64,000 nt of DNA from Trissonchulus latispiculum (GCA_030248195.1 JASAND010012466.1:1-64000), one strand, 5' to 3'; shown: positions 1 through 12,669, counted from the stretch's first letter. Numbers and translations are program-made. Notes: generated by a model from the sequence alone, not told the origin.

Positions 1-585
1 TTTGTTGTCCTCCGCGAGCAAGGTATGATGTTCCCCAAGGCAGCGTTTTGAGTCCCACCTTTATCGGAGGTTGTAAATAATTTTTCAAAAATTGACCAAA
101 CTATGAGTTAACTTAAACATTAACAGGAACTACAATTTGTTTCTACGCCATTTAACAACTTTTTCAGTAAAATATTGCTATTATCGGGTATTTTTGACAC
201 TCTATTTTGGAGTCTTTTATGTAATTAGCTAAAACGTACGAAATGGCTGGAAAGAGGGCACCGAAATGAACTATTTTGCTTTTACATCCTGCGCTAATCT
301 TGACAGTGAAATATGGTCATTTTCGAGGAAATAGTTTTTTCAAAATTACTGCCAAATCTTCAATTTTGGACAATTTTGTTCCATCTATACTCAATCGGTC
401 CACAGTCTAATTGCACATTTTATCAGCGCCTATATTAGCTGCTTCTGTTGCTTTAAGCTAGATATTTGGGCTGAAAGCCATTTTAGAAAAATTGCGATTA
501 TTTGCTTTGAACCCCGATTTCTCCAAAATCTACTTGTCGGATTCCGGAGCCTTTTGGCAGATTCAGTCCTTCAGTCGGTGGTTCG

Positions 586-718
586 AAATAATTTCAGTTT
601 CAGTTTCGGTTTCAGGCGGCTGACCAAAATAGTTTCAGTTTCAGTTTACGTTTCAGTCAGCAATGTAAAATCATTTCAGTTTCAGTTTTAGTTTCAGTCA
701 GTTTCAGTTTCAGTTCGC
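586..718. repeat. TTTCAG word array
   Basis: Dense repeats of TTTCAG, with variants such as TTTCGG and TTACGTTTCAG, interrupted by short unique pieces. It lies just inside the left arm of the 3.6-kb inverted repeat. Related arrays are at 1836-2004 and 5636-5984. Confidence 0.8.
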
Positions 719-1835
719 TTTAAGGTCGCACTTCCCTTACATTCAGTCCACTTTGGAAAGCTATAACTTACTCAATATTGGGAGCTATGAATTAAGCCAC
801 ATATCAAAATGAAGATCTACATCTTCTGCGTCGTTTGGTATCATTGAAACGTGTCTACCTGGTTTGTATTGGTCGCAAACTTACCATACATAGCCCCAAT
901 TTTTGACCAAATTTTTTTCTGGAAAAATTTTACGCAACAAGAAAATGATCGTTTCCAATGTGTTTCTGAGATAATTTGCCAGGGACGGTTTTTTGATTTT
1001 GTCAAAATATCGTTTCAGTATGCAGCAATTGAGCATTTTCTGAAAATTTGGCATTTTATCCAACTTTGAAAAATCATTGCTCTTGATTGGAGGCTGATAA
1101 AGAGAAAAATAAAAAACCGCCCCGGGCAAACTGTCCAAACATACTATGTGTAGTATATCTTTTAGATCCACCCATTGGTTGTGGAGCAATCTTCGGTCAA
1201 AACATTTTGGCCGCCATTTGACAAAATCAGTTAATTGCCCAGAACTTTAGACTCATTCAGTGTACAAGGCTCTAATTAACCTAATTTGTGCCTCTTTCGA
1301 AGTTCTTTAGTTTGAGTATAAACTTGCATACGTTTGTGGTGTACTCTGACTCCAATTCGACAAAAACCGTATTCAGCAAGATCGAGTCAAAAATAACCAA
1401 TTTTCGAGCAAAAAGTGTTCAAAAATTCACTGCTCAAAAACGATACGAGCTAGAGACTTATGTCTAAAAGCAAAGTTGTAGAGCACATAATAAGCTTTAA
1501 AATGATTATAGTCGCTGGGCATAATTTTTTATATATAGTTCTAGAACTTCAAATTATTGTTTCTCACTGTACATGAGCGCTATGAAGCTGGCGTTTTTAC
1601 AGGACGTTTATTATCATTCTCGATGTATTTTCTGAAAATTTGAATGAAATCGGGCAATAATTGCGCATTCTGCAACTATATCTGCACGTAAGGGGTGCAC
1701 GACCTTAAAAAGAACGGTTTCCAGCTCTCTGAGTTAATATAAAGCACAATTTAATGTTTATTCAGCCTCTCTTACAGCAATGTTAACAGAATCGAAGCTC
1801 AAAAAACCTTAAAAACTTCAAGATTTAAGGAAAGA

Positions 1836-2004
1836 CTGAAACTAATTTCAGTCCGAGTTTCAGTCTTTTACCCAATATAGTTTCAGTTTCAGTTTCAGTC
1901 GGCTGCCGAAAAATGTTTCAGTTTCAGTTTCAGTGACTGAAACTGAAATCTGTACAAACTGAAACCTAGTTTCAGTTTCAGTTTCAGTGACTGAAACATC
2001 ACTA
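1836..2004. repeat. TTTCAG/CTGAAA array ending in a hAT-like tip
   Basis: TTTCAG words flip strand twice (CAGTGACTG junctions) and the array stops at CATCACTA (1997-2004), the reverse complement of TAGTGATG. The same tip closes the two elements at 50.1-54.6 kb. No opposite tip was found, so it is a terminal fragment. Confidence 0.7.
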
Positions 2005-2332
2005 CACAAAAGCACTTCTGTGCTAGTGCCATTCTCCGACCCTGCTTGGTCAAACCGGCCCAGACCCACTGTAGGTGTAGACCGGCCGGCCAGTCCAACT
2101 AACTGCCTTCACCGGCAGGATTGCCAGCTTGCGACAGTTTCGTCGAATTGGAGCCTTGAAATCTTCAAAAGTATCAAATATTTCACATTTAACTTGCGCC
2201 TTTGGCTAACCAGACAATTAAGGTACCGGCCGGCCGGGACCCCACTATTAACTGCTTGTTGTCAGAAACTGGTTCAGATGAATCGAATTTATATGGGCCA
2301 TTTCATGCTGCTGGATGGGAAAACCTAATACC

Positions 2333-2497
2333 CTAGGGGCTGGAAAACGGGGGCTGGGTTTTACCCTTGGGGCTGGAAAATGAAGGCTGGGCTTTACCCT
2401 TGGGGCTGGGCTGGATTTACCTAGGAGGGCTAGAGGGCTGGGTTTTACCCATCGGGGCTGGAGGCTGGGGCTGGGGGCTGGGCTGGGTTTTACAAGC
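2333..2497. repeat. GGGCTGG minisatellite, G-rich
   Basis: Irregular tandem copies of GGGGCTGGGTTTTACCCTTG-like units. The plus strand carries many runs of 3-5 G, giving G-quadruplex potential. The minus strand translates as Pro-Ser repeats, an artefact of the array. Confidence 0.8.
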
Positions 2498-2541
2498 ATC
2501 CTGAAATTGTCACTTCAGCACCAGAGACCCGAAAATTACTG

Positions 2542-2605
2542 TCCTCGACTGGGATTCGAACCCAAGACTTTCAGTCCGATGCTCCCCCAACTGAGCTATC
2601 GAGGC
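2542..2605 (-). pseudogene. tRNA-Phe (GAA)-like sequence with deleted variable region
   Basis: On the minus strand it reads a 7-nt acceptor arm, a D arm (GCTC / GAGC), an anticodon loop CTGAAAG with anticodon GAA, and a T arm with TTCGAAT loop. It is only 64 nt: most of the 3' anticodon stem and the variable loop are absent, and base pair 1-72 is a G-A mismatch. It is a decayed tRNA-Phe or the head of a tRNA-derived SINE rather than a working tRNA. Confidence 0.6.
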
Positions 2606-3849
2606 TTCAGACATACAAAGCTAGAAGGAGTTTGTATCCAAACTGAAGTAATAAATGAATAATGTGCTTTACGTAGAACGCGGACAAACACATGACCCAA
2701 GGCGAGGAACACTCTGGTGTGCTGCCTGCCAAGTCTAATTCAAATTTCCGGTATTTTAAATTTGAACTAAACTATTTCACAATTTCTCGCGCACCATCTA
2801 ATTTTCGGACACGTCAAGCAAAACTGCAAGGGGTTGTGAAACCCGAGTGTTTCGGAAAGCTTAGCACTCGAATTCTTTTGTGGTACTCGGGCTCCGCTTC
2901 GCTCCGCCCTCGTACCACAAAAAAATTCTCGTGCAAGCTTTTACGAAGCACTCGGGTTTGCAAAGCTCTGACAGATTTTTATAAACTGAACATTCTCGGT
3001 GGCGAAACTAATTTTAGCATATTTTTGGGTGAATTTGTAAAAGCAAATATAGACCAAATATCTTTGAACATAGATTTCTCAAAACTGTAGAATCGGCCAA
3101 AACTTCATTTTGTACCATGATATAAATTGAAGGGCGTATGGGTCGACGGAAGTTTATTGGATTTGGCTTAGCTTTTATTAACTTTCGAGAAAATCGGCCA
3201 AAACCACGGTAACACGAAATTTCGCAACTTCGCATTAAGTTTTCTTGCTACTGGGAACGTTGTTGGTAGTTGCAAAAAAATGACTCACCAAGCCCTGGTG
3301 TGGGTGCCACCCACTCCGTTTTAGCCCAAACCCAAAAAACTTCCCTCCGCAGAAGTACTAATTTCCAATCTGCCAAAAGGTCCCGGAATCCGACAAGTAG
3401 ATTTTGGAGAAATCGGGGTTCAAAGCAAATAATCGCAATTTTTCTAAAATGGCTTTCAGCCCAAATCTCTAGCTTAAAGCAACAGAAGCAGCTAATATAG
3501 GCGCTGATAAAATGTGCAATTAGACTGTGGACCGATTGAGTATAGATGGAACAAAATTGTCCAAAATTGAAGATTTGGCAGTAATTTTGAAAAAACTATT
3601 TCCTCGAAAATGACAATATTTCACTGTCAAGATTAGCGCAGGATGTAAAAGCAAAATAGTTCATTTCGGTGCCCTCTTTCCAGCCATTTCGTACGTTTTA
3701 GCTATTTACATAAAAGACTCCAAAATAGAGTGTCAAAAATACCCGATAATAGCAATATTTGGGTCTTGTCTCGTTTACCCCCCCAGTACTCAAAATCCTT
3801 AAAACTTGACCAAATGAGCTAAAATTTGGTATGGATATGTTTTCGACCA

Positions 3850-4270
3850 CGCCGAGTTCAAATATCGCAAAATTTTTCGATTTTGCAAAATTCGATTTTT
3901 TTGGAGTTCTAGGGGGGGACCAAGGGAAACCGAAATATTTTTTGTCGCCGATGTTGCTGAAAAGTTGTATATAGGGGTTTTCTGGGTCGCTGAACACGAA
4001 TCTGAAGTCCGTTTTTCGATTTACCTTTTCGTTAGCTTGATATAAGCGAAAGTTGTAAGCTTAAGTTGTAAGCTTATGCTGAGCTAACGAAATGCGATAT
4101 CAAAAAACGGACTTCAGATTCGTGTTCTGCGGCACAGAAAACCACTATATACAACTTTTCAGCAAAATCGGCGACAAAAACTTTTTCGGGTTCCCTTGGT
4201 CCCCCCTTAGAAATCGAAAAATTTCGAATTTCGCGAAATCGAAAAATTTTGCGATATTTGAACTCAGCGT
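3850..4270. repeat. Palindromic repeat (foldback, family P)
   Basis: The two halves, centred near 4060, are inverse copies. The inner conserved piece, around GAATCTGAAGTCCGTTTTTC, also occurs in palindromes at 56566-56890 and 60765-61085, so this is one dispersed foldback family. No coding content. Confidence 0.75.
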
Positions 4271-4406
4271 TGTCCCCTGACAGTTATGCTGTGGATTTTT
4301 CCATGGATTAAATTCACCTATAAACCGACAATTCGCAGTGATCTGCCGCCACAAACATGATATTATCTGGAAGTTCAGAATTAGGAATGGAAGCTAAATT
4401 AGGGTT

Positions 4407-5588
4407 ACTATAGTACGACCAAAAAATGTGTGTACAAACTTCGACCGTTTATAGCAGATTAACCTTTGGAGTAAACCCCAACAATATATACTTAGAATCC
4501 TCAGGAACCCGGAATTTCGAAAATCCGGAAAAATCCGGAATTCCGTGTTTCATTCACGGAAAATTTGAAATTTTTAGTTTTTCGCCGAATTTTTATAGCA
4601 ATCAAAATTTTGTTTTCGCGATCGAATAGAGATAGTCCAGCTGCAGATTTTTGCTCTTAGAAATTTTTCACGAAAATGCACCCAATTTCCGGAATTCCGT
4701 GTTTTCAAAATTTCCGAATTTTAAAAAAATTCTCCAATACCCACAGGATGGGTATCATTCAAAAGCTCTTATTGAGCTGAATAACTTTTGTAATAGAATG
4801 AACTCTTGAAAATGCACACAATTCCCGGAATTCGAGAAAACCGGATTTTCCGGATTTACAAATTTTTTTCAATACCCCACAATATCTATGAGTATCATTC
4901 GAAAGCTTTTCATGAGCTGAACAAATCTTGTAATAGAACCAATGTCTGAAAATGCACCCAATTCCCGAACGAAATTCAAGAATTCCGGATTTCACTTTAG
5001 CTTGGAAGGTATATATTAGCTAATTCCGCGATTGGGCTCATTTCTGCGACTTGGTTCTATTACAAGATTTGTTCAGCTCGTCAAGAGCTTTCGAATGATA
5101 CCAATAGTGTGGGGTATTGGAGAAAATTTTTAAAATCCGCAAAATTCGGTTTTCTGAAATTCCGGAAATTGTGTGTATTTCCAAGAGTTCATTCTATCAC
5201 AAACGTTGTTCAGCTCGATAAGAACTTTCGAATGATACCCATCTTGTGGGTATTGGAGAAACTTTTTAAAATCCGGAAATTCTGAAAACACGGAATTCAG
5301 GAAATTGGGTGCATTTTCGTGAAAATTTTCTAAGAGCAAAAATATGCAGAGGGACCAGCTCTATTCGATTCGATCGTCAAAACTAAATTTTGATTGCGAT
5401 AAAAATTCGGCGAAAAACTAAAAATTTTAGATTTTCCGTGAATGAAACCCAGAATTCCGGATTTTTCCGGATTTTCGAAATTCCGGGTTCCTGAGGATTC
5501 TAAGTATATATTGTTGGGGTTTACTCCAAAGGTTAATCTGCTATAAACGGTCGAAGTTTGTACACACATTTTTTGGTCGTACTATAGT
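4407..5588. mobile_element. 1.18-kb near-complete palindromic foldback element
   Basis: The ends are ACTATAGTACGACC and its reverse complement. The arms are about 550 bp each, rich in AAATTTCCGGAATTCCG-like words, with a short unique centre near 5000. No ORF of interest; a non-autonomous MITE/foldback. TSD not clear. Confidence 0.8.
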
Positions 5589-5635
5589 TTATAAATTTAT
5601 TAGCATAACATAAAAATAACATAGAAGAAAACAAA

Positions 5636-5984
5636 AAGCTGAAACTCATTTTAGTCAGAGCTGAAACTTAAACTGAAACTATAACAGATCTGGAGCTGAA
5701 ACTGAAACTGTAGCTGAAACTCATTTTAATCAGAGCTGAAACTGAAACTGTAGCTGAAACTCATTTTAATCAGAGCTGAAACTGAAACTGAAACTGAAAC
5801 TGAAACTATAACAGATTTGGAGCTGAAACTGAAACTGAAACTAAGCTAAATCACGAGCTGAAACTGAAACTGAAACTGAAACTAGAACCAACTTTGAGCT
5901 GAAACTGAACCTGAAACCCGTCTGAAAGTGGAGCTGAAACTGAAACTGAAACTGAAACTGAACAGGCCAGCGTAAACATCACTA
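5636..5984. repeat. CTGAAA array ending in a hAT-like tip
   Basis: About 40 copies of CTGAAA (reverse complement TTTCAG) with spacer words ACTCATTTTA and GAGCTG, ending at CATCACTA (5977-5984). A third locus of the same word family. Confidence 0.75.
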
Positions 5985-8900
5985 CGGCTACACATGGCTG
6001 GAAGGCAACTAATAACCAACGACCAAGTATTTTTGACAGCACCCATGCTCTATAATTTCGCCAAAAAGTAGGCCAATCGGACAATGTTGGGACAAAAGTT
6101 TATTTTTTTGGTTTGGGCGTTTTTACTTGTAGGCACACGACGTGGCCCGTCAGTGGTGCTCTCCGCAGACCGCAGTCAAGAGGCGGAGAGACGAAGATCA
6201 TGGACAGAAACATGATCCCCAAGCAGAACTACCACCATACGGTTATTGGCACCGAAGCACCGCAGTCACGCCCAAGGCAGCAGCAGTCGTTAATCCGACT
6301 GCTGTTGCCCCCCGCTTGGTAATAGCAACTATGATGGCGGAAAGCTGATAGCCTGCTCGGAAAGCAAAAGGGATTAAAAATAGGCTGCAGAAACGGGAAC
6401 AGTAGGGGAGGTCGAGCTCTAAGATAGGAAAGATTGAAAAATGCGGTCTGAGAAGCTCTGAAATGCAAGCAAAGGTTTCATAATTTTATATTTGAAAGTA
6501 TAATTTTTGCACTTTTATGATTTGGTGGAAAATGATGAAATTTTTAAGAAATAAAGTTTAGGTTTCGCACTTACTCAAAAATACCAATCGAAAACCTTCA
6601 AATTAGCGATGAAGAATTGTTTCAATTCAAGTTGTAACAGAGACACAGGGGACCTTTTTCACCCCCATGCCCATCACAACTTGAATGTCTCAATTCAATT
6701 TGTATATTATAATTTTGTTGAACCTAATTTATTACTTTATCTTTTATTTTTACACTTAAAGAAAATGAACTCGAAAACTTAGCTGACAAATGCTCCATTT
6801 GAAAATCCATTCCATAAATCCAAGTGCCAATTGAAAATCCATTCCATATTCCATAAGTTATCCACTTCAGAATTTGATGTTGGACACAGGAGGGACCATA
6901 CACGCCTCCTGTGCCGTTGATCTTCTCTCTGAAACAAAAAGCTAAAATAGAATTAATGTTCCTAAAACTTACATTAAATGCACTGCTGCAACGTACGCGA
7001 TCAGACCCTTGGAAAAGTTAAGCTCCGTACCTTCCAACAATCATTTTGCATACAACTTCCGGACAAAAGTTTAGTCGCCCACCCCTTAAGCCAGGTTCTC
7101 ATTAGGTAATAATTACCGGCAATGTGATTGCCAGCAATAAGGTTGCCAACAGATTGCTCATTTATTGCTAGTGAGAACACAGTAAAATTTGCCAGCAATA
7201 TTGTTGTCAATCAGCAATCTCAGCTAGGACAGTGAGCAAGCTCTGTGGCAATTAAACACGTGAAGGTAGGTGCGTACAAATTTAAGCTGGGCTAAAATTT
7301 CAAATTTCCCTCTATATTGCCGACAATCTTCATGATGCAGTGTCAACGGGTGCATTGCTGGGAATATAGCTATCGCCCCTAAATTGTTGGCAAAAAATTG
7401 CCTGCAGATTGCAATCGGGTTGAGATGTTTAGATTTAGCAGTGAAGAAAAGAGCACAAACGCAAAGGTTTCTGAAAAATGGAACCAGCAGACAATGACGG
7501 AAATGCTCTTTTGCAAATTTTCTATTTATTGTTATTAAGGAGTTCTAGAAAGCAGGTAGCGAAATACGGAACCGCAGGATAGTTGTAAACCCCCCAACTT
7601 ACACAAAAACGTTATCATAGCAGGAAATTTGTACCTAACTTAGTTCCACAACGAAGTTTTTGAAATTCGAAAAATTGATATTACCCTGTTTAAGGTTTTT
7701 AAATGCAAACACCTAAGTTGCAGCATTATTTGATGCTTCCTAATTTCTAGGTTTACGACAAATTGACAATTAACCGATTATAGCTATGAATAGCTGTCGA
7801 TCTACCTCCACTAGCGAGCTAGTATCCATCTTCTTACTACCCACTACCTAGTATAAGAGCCCAATCCAACTACAACAACCCAATCAATGGAAACTTTATT
7901 TCGTTATATTGGACGTTTAATAAAACAATAAAACAACTGTCAGAAAAAATAAGCTGAAATGATAAAATATGAACTGCACAACAAGAACAGAACAGACTTC
8001 ACATCACAAAGCAAACGGAAATACCGTACAGAAAAAGGACAGGGCATATGTAATTCACCAGGCAAAGAATCATAGCTAGATGACAAATAACACTAGAAGC
8101 TGCTACAAAAATACTGAGTACATGATAAATATATGACGAATTCCTGATCTGACAATATATATCTGACAATATATATCTACAATTTGTATGTGAAGGATTT
8201 CTCCTCAAAAATGTCATCTCCCTAGTAGACAGCTTTACAATAAGACAAAAATTAAAAAATTGGGTACAAATGCAGTACTGAATCTTCAAATTAGCAATTT
8301 ATTTACGCGTATGTTTGGGTTAAAGTTTCTGCATAAACTATCGAGAACAAGTCGCCAGGACGACTCTAAAAAAGAAGTCATCGTAACCAGAAACGTACCA
8401 ACCAACAGACTGACATGCTTATTAGCTATATTAATTCAATACAATACAATGAAGCTATATCGAATCTAAACGTCTAATACTTTAAATATAGGTTATAAAT
8501 ACCGTAAAGTGAACATACGTATATAATAGTATGAAAATGATAACAATGTAATTGTAACAGAATAGTGCTGAGTATTTAAATTAGGAATTTTTTGTCAAAA
8601 TTAGCAAAAAATCTTCAATTTTTGGAAAAAATTTCAAAATTTTCTCCGATTTTCTTGAAAAATTAAACATTTTAACTTAAAAATTCCGGTAAAAACTACT
8701 TTTTCCGGCTATTTTTGGTAACCCATTGGCCAGTTTTTTCGTTACCCCTTGTCCCCGACGACGATAGGGCTTGTACCTTGTCCGGGTGGGGGGGGGCCCT
8801 TGGACCCCCCCCCCAGACCCCCCGTGCTAACCAATGAGTGGCCGTTAATAACAAGTATATAGTCTAAATGGCCTGACCAGCAGTATACAAGAATCATGTC

Positions 8901-10756
8901 CGCTAACAGCAAAAGAGATGTAACACTGTTTTAACACACTTAGATAACAATCAGATGTAATAGCATAGAACATAATATAGGTGACTATTGACTATTTAGT
9001 AACCCGCAAGTTGTACAAATGTGGCAATTATTCCAGATACTGTGTCATAATTCATTTATTAATTATATAATTTCCACATTTAAATCAGCCATATTTTAAT
9101 TAGTCATATTCAAAACAGAAATCTCAGTTTTACTGCCAGCTGCTGCTGTTCACAAGCACACATGAATTGTGACACAGCAAACAAATACTGTATGATATAA
9201 AACAACGTACTAATCATTTTTGGCACAGTATTGAACTGTACTTTACACAGCTTACGAAAGAGGTTAATAAAAGTATATTTAGCATAAATTTTATACTAAC
9301 AGCATTTCTCACATTCACACTCACACTGCTTATCACGGTATTGTTTAAGGATTTTAGAAAAAAAGCCGGAGAATTTTCGAAAATTTGCCTTTTTGGCCAA
9401 AATTTAGGCACCCAAAAAATCGCGGAGTGAAGCACAAATCCTGGGAAGGGGTGATTTCGGGAAGAGGTAGTTACGGGGGGATGTCAATCTCGACCCACTC
9501 CCCTGTAAAAATATTGCTATTTACACTACCGACTCATGGCAGACTTGTAAGATTGAGTTCTCCGAATTCCCAGTTAAGCAAACAGAAAGATTAACTCCCT
9601 TTCAACCACGTTTCGTTCTTCTGAGACAGACATTTAACCAACCACATAGACTTAGCTAAATAGTGGGCGAACCTTAAGCTTTGTTAGAACCACCCTGCAC
9701 ATACAGGCAAACTGCGTTGTTCCATCTAGCTAAACTTATGTCAAAAGACTGGTCCCTATTTAAACAAGGAATTAAGAAAAGCTGATACAATACCAGCTTA
9801 AAAGCATACTGATCATGATTCACTCAGAAATTTCTGAATCAAAAACTATAGAATTAACAACCTACATAACATGAGTCAGGAATAATAACAATAAGCTGCA
9901 TAAAACGACCAACAATACACTATACACATTTACATACGTATCGGCAGAGGTATTACAGTACATAGATAAATATAATATGTATGAATTGCAGACAAAAGTT
10001 GTGATTTGCAAAAAATGAAAGCACTGCTCATTCAAACAAACAACTACTTAACACGAACACACGGGATTGAAATGTCACCGACAATATTATGGCCAAAGTA
10101 TTGAACCTAATCAGAATGCAAATTGTATTAATTGAATAACAGAAGCTGAATTAAAAAATGGTATAACCATACAAATTGTAAGAATAGTCAAGTATTTAAC
10201 TAATAACTAATTTTAGATTACGAAATATTTTACTAAAAGGAAGAGAAATAAATATTCCAATTATCTCGTTGTTCCATGGACCAAGACAGTACAATTTTTT
10301 TCTGGACCCACCCCGACCCCTTTATGCAACAGCGCAAAAAAATCACAGACCAGAGCAAAAGGCAACATAAAGACACGTAAAATGTATATGTAAGTCTATC
10401 ATACATAGATTGACAATAATATGTACATTTTGACATTATAACAAACAAAAAGAACCCACAAAGGCTAAAGACTAGACAATTAACACCCTATATGATTTGA
10501 AGGCTGCTGACTCACTTCATCGTGAACTATAGAAACCTGAAACACACAAATGAAAATTCCGTAAAGCTCAAAAATAAATCGAATTTAGGCTAGCAAACTA
10601 AACCAAAGTCAAAAACAAAGACAGCATACATTCGATATCCGGATCGATAACTTGATTCAGGAAAATTTGCTTGAAATACTCAGAAAACGTCAAAAAACAG
10701 TCTCTGAACTTAATATTTTTTGCGCAAAGAATGATTTTAAATTCAATCAGAATAGA
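5985..10756. other. No gene seen; AT-rich DNA with decayed repeats
   Basis: Only short, uncharacteristic ORFs. Near 7085-7400 there is a cluster of GCAAT/ATTGC words. Degenerate poly-G/poly-C pieces like the G/C-run TIR family are near 8590-8830 and 9360-9500. Part could be 3' UTR of the flippase; several TTTATT (minus-strand AATAAA) sites exist, for example 9055-9060, but none can be chosen from sequence alone. Confidence 0.6.
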
Positions 10757-10768
10757 AATCAGAATAGT

Positions 10769-12373
10769 GTTGTTGTTGTTGTTGTTATTTCCTGGATCAT
10801 CTGGCGGACCAATATGATATAGACCACCTCAGAGGCGGCCTATTCCCCGCAGGAAATCCACCACTGCAAGGGGGGCCTCCGTAAGGACCGCCAACGTAGG
10901 GTTGGTTCCCAGATGCCTGGCCCGGGGGATTGCGTGCGCTGGGCAATCTATGAACAGATGCTGCAGATCTTCCGGGTCATGCCCGCATAGGGGGCATTGG
11001 GGGGAGTCAGAGATTCCGATTCGGTGTCTGTACTGGCCAAGAATTCTGGCGTGTCCATTGCAGCGTAGTTGGGCCAGGGTTGATCTGATTTGCCTCGGGA
11101 GGGATACCTCCGGGCTGGGATATGGTGGTCTTCCGCCGGAGTATATTCCCAGCCCGTCTTGGGCAGCCCTTTCCGAGACCACACGGGCCCTAAAATGTCG
11201 CTGAATGACCGCCTTCGCGGTGACGTAGTCAACGCTGATATTGGGCTGTCCTGGGGCAGATGACGCTTCCTTGGCCGCCTGATCAGCCTCTTCGTTCCCA
11301 GTCACTCCGACATGTGCTGGGACCCATTGGAAGGTTGTATGGCCCGACAGCTGGGTTATCTCCGCCAGTCTAGTCCAGATGAGGTTTACCACCGGGGAAT
11401 TGCTCGCCTGCATTGGGTTGGACAGCCTGGAGATGCTAGATTGGGAGTCAGAGCAGACACGGATTTCTTTCCATTCAGGGTTCCAGTTTCCAACTACCCA
11501 GGACAGGCCGGATTCAATAGCCATTAGTTCAGCCCTGTAGCTAGAGCAAACCGACCCGGCCGGTAGAAGGATTCGCTCCAACATGTTGCCTGCTCCCGAG
11601 AAGATTATGGCTGCAGATCCTCCGTTTCGTATGCCCTCCTCTACGGAACCGTCCGTCCAAATGACGATGTCGGCGGCGGGAAAACTGGATAGAGTTTCCA
11701 TAGCCAGCCGTCTGAGGTCTTCATCGTTGCGGCTAGAGGAGGGGTTGACGAGCTGAGGTTTGAAAGTAGCAGAGGCAGCATCCCACGGTGCAATGGAGTG
11801 GAGTTGGAAGTTTTCCCTGTGGTTATGCTCTAGGCCGCAAGCGTCGCTTATCTGCTGACCGGCGTATCGCCAGGATCTCTGGGACTTCAGTCGCTGGGGA
11901 ACTTGTCCTTCTGCTGCGGCTCTTCTCGGGTTGTTTGTAGGTAGGCGCATGGATTTCTCGTAGGCACAGGCCGTAAGTTCTTCTCCCCTGAGTCTGAGAG
12001 GAGGCAGATCAGCTTCTGTCCTGACGAGGTGGGCAGGAGTGCCCGGGTAGCACCCAGTGATGATTCGGGCCGCTGAATTTTGGATAGTTTCCAGCCTGGA
12101 GACGGAGGTTTCCGAAGCAGACGGAAACCAGGCAGGCAGGGCATACTCCAGTACCGACCGAATATAGGCTATGTACATAGCCCGGAGATCCTCTTTGCCA
12201 GGTCCCCATGACCTGCCAGCCACTGCACTCAGGGTGGCTAGTCTGCTGCGGCACCGGGTCTTCAATTTGGCAACGTGGGGTCCAAAGGACATGTTCCAGT
12301 CCAAGGACACGCCCAGAAAGGACGGGTTTGGGTCGTAGGGGACAGGCTGGTCGCAGATTCTGAGTAATAAAGT
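10769..12373 (-). mobile_element. 5'-truncated non-LTR retrotransposon (LINE) with RNase H
   Basis: The insertion is bounded by a perfect 12-bp direct repeat, AATCAGAATAGT, at 10757-10768 and 12374-12385. On the minus strand the order is: truncated reverse transcriptase C-terminus, RNase H, zinc knuckle, stop, about 40 bp of 3' UTR, then an (AAC)n tail at 10769-10788. Truncation at the 5' end plus a simple-repeat 3' tail is the usual product of target-primed reverse transcription. It lies about 140 bp past the flippase stop codon in the same orientation. An RNase H with this layout occurs in the I group of LINEs; the exact clade is not settled. Confidence 0.93.
10829..12372 (-). CDS. LINE ORF2 C-terminal part: RT thumb, RNase H, CCHC knuckle (5'-truncated)
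   Basis: The open frame runs from 12409 to 10829 (526 residues); the first 12 residues come from host flank. Residues about 30-150 resemble the connection/thumb end of LINE reverse transcriptases (FLGV-LD, YALPAW, Q-SAARIITG). Residues 250-385 are RNase H with D253, E294, D321, H366 and D376 in WTDGSV, AELMAIE, CSDSQS, PAHVGVTGN and EEADQ contexts. A CX2C-X8-H-X4-C knuckle follows at C472, C475, H484 and C489. No frameshift or internal stop, so the insertion seems fairly young, but the endonuclease and RT palm are missing and it cannot move by itself. Confidence 0.93.
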
Positions 12374-12521
12374 AATCAGAATAGTCAACATTTTCCGCAA
12401 AAAGCCCAAGCCAATAGTGTAAGCCAGACAACATACACTTTAACCGACGAAATAACCGAGTCTTCTTACCAATGTCAACAATGAGAGTAACTTCAACTGT
12501 CAACAATCTACTATCTGTATA

Positions 12522-12669
12522 CTATTCACACAAACTGACCCTTTTGGCATTCTTTTTCCATCTGGCCAGAAAGGGCCCTTTCTTAACCCTGCCTTTGTGT
12601 CTGGCAGCCAGCCTGGCCCGAAGCACTGACGGTGGAAAGACGGAGTGACAGATGGACAGTAAGATTAGT
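12522..12669 (-). CDS. ATP10-like exon 24 (C-terminus and stop, residues 1388-1436)
   Basis: It is joined by phase to the AA left by exon 23, restoring Lys. It encodes [20 protein letters not shown] and a Lys/Arg-rich tail ending SLCE then TAG (12524-12522). FPP-VLRAR resembles the FPSD-QLARE region after TM10. The identification is weaker than for the core exons because tails are variable. Confidence 0.78.

Larger units (their letters stand above)
170..3760. repeat. 3.6-kb structure bounded by ~395-bp inverted repeats
   Basis: Positions 170-564 are repeated in inverse orientation at 3367-3760 with only scattered mismatches. The outer ends read AAATATTGCT and AGCAATATTT. The interior holds TTTCAG arrays, a tRNA-like relic and a GC-rich minisatellite but no transposase. 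It may be a foldback transposon or a host inversion-duplication; no TSD is clear. Confidence 0.85.

Noticed and set aside
1860..2098. ORFs with SVTETETET-like repeats (also near 5851-6084)
   Set aside because: Direct translations of TTTCAG arrays.
9055..9060. AATAAA (minus strand) as the flippase polyadenylation signal
   Set aside because: Many such hexamers occur in this AT-rich stretch, and it would require a 3' UTR of over 3 kb; nothing in the sequence singles it out.
10902..11527. Plus-strand ORFs opposite the LINE
   Set aside because: Antisense shadows of the RNase H frame, which has clear catalytic motifs on the minus strand.
12009..12506. 165-residue minus-strand ORF overlapping the LINE 5' edge
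   Set aside because: It crosses the TSD boundary and reads the LINE in the wrong frame; it matches no family and lies beyond the flippase stop codon.
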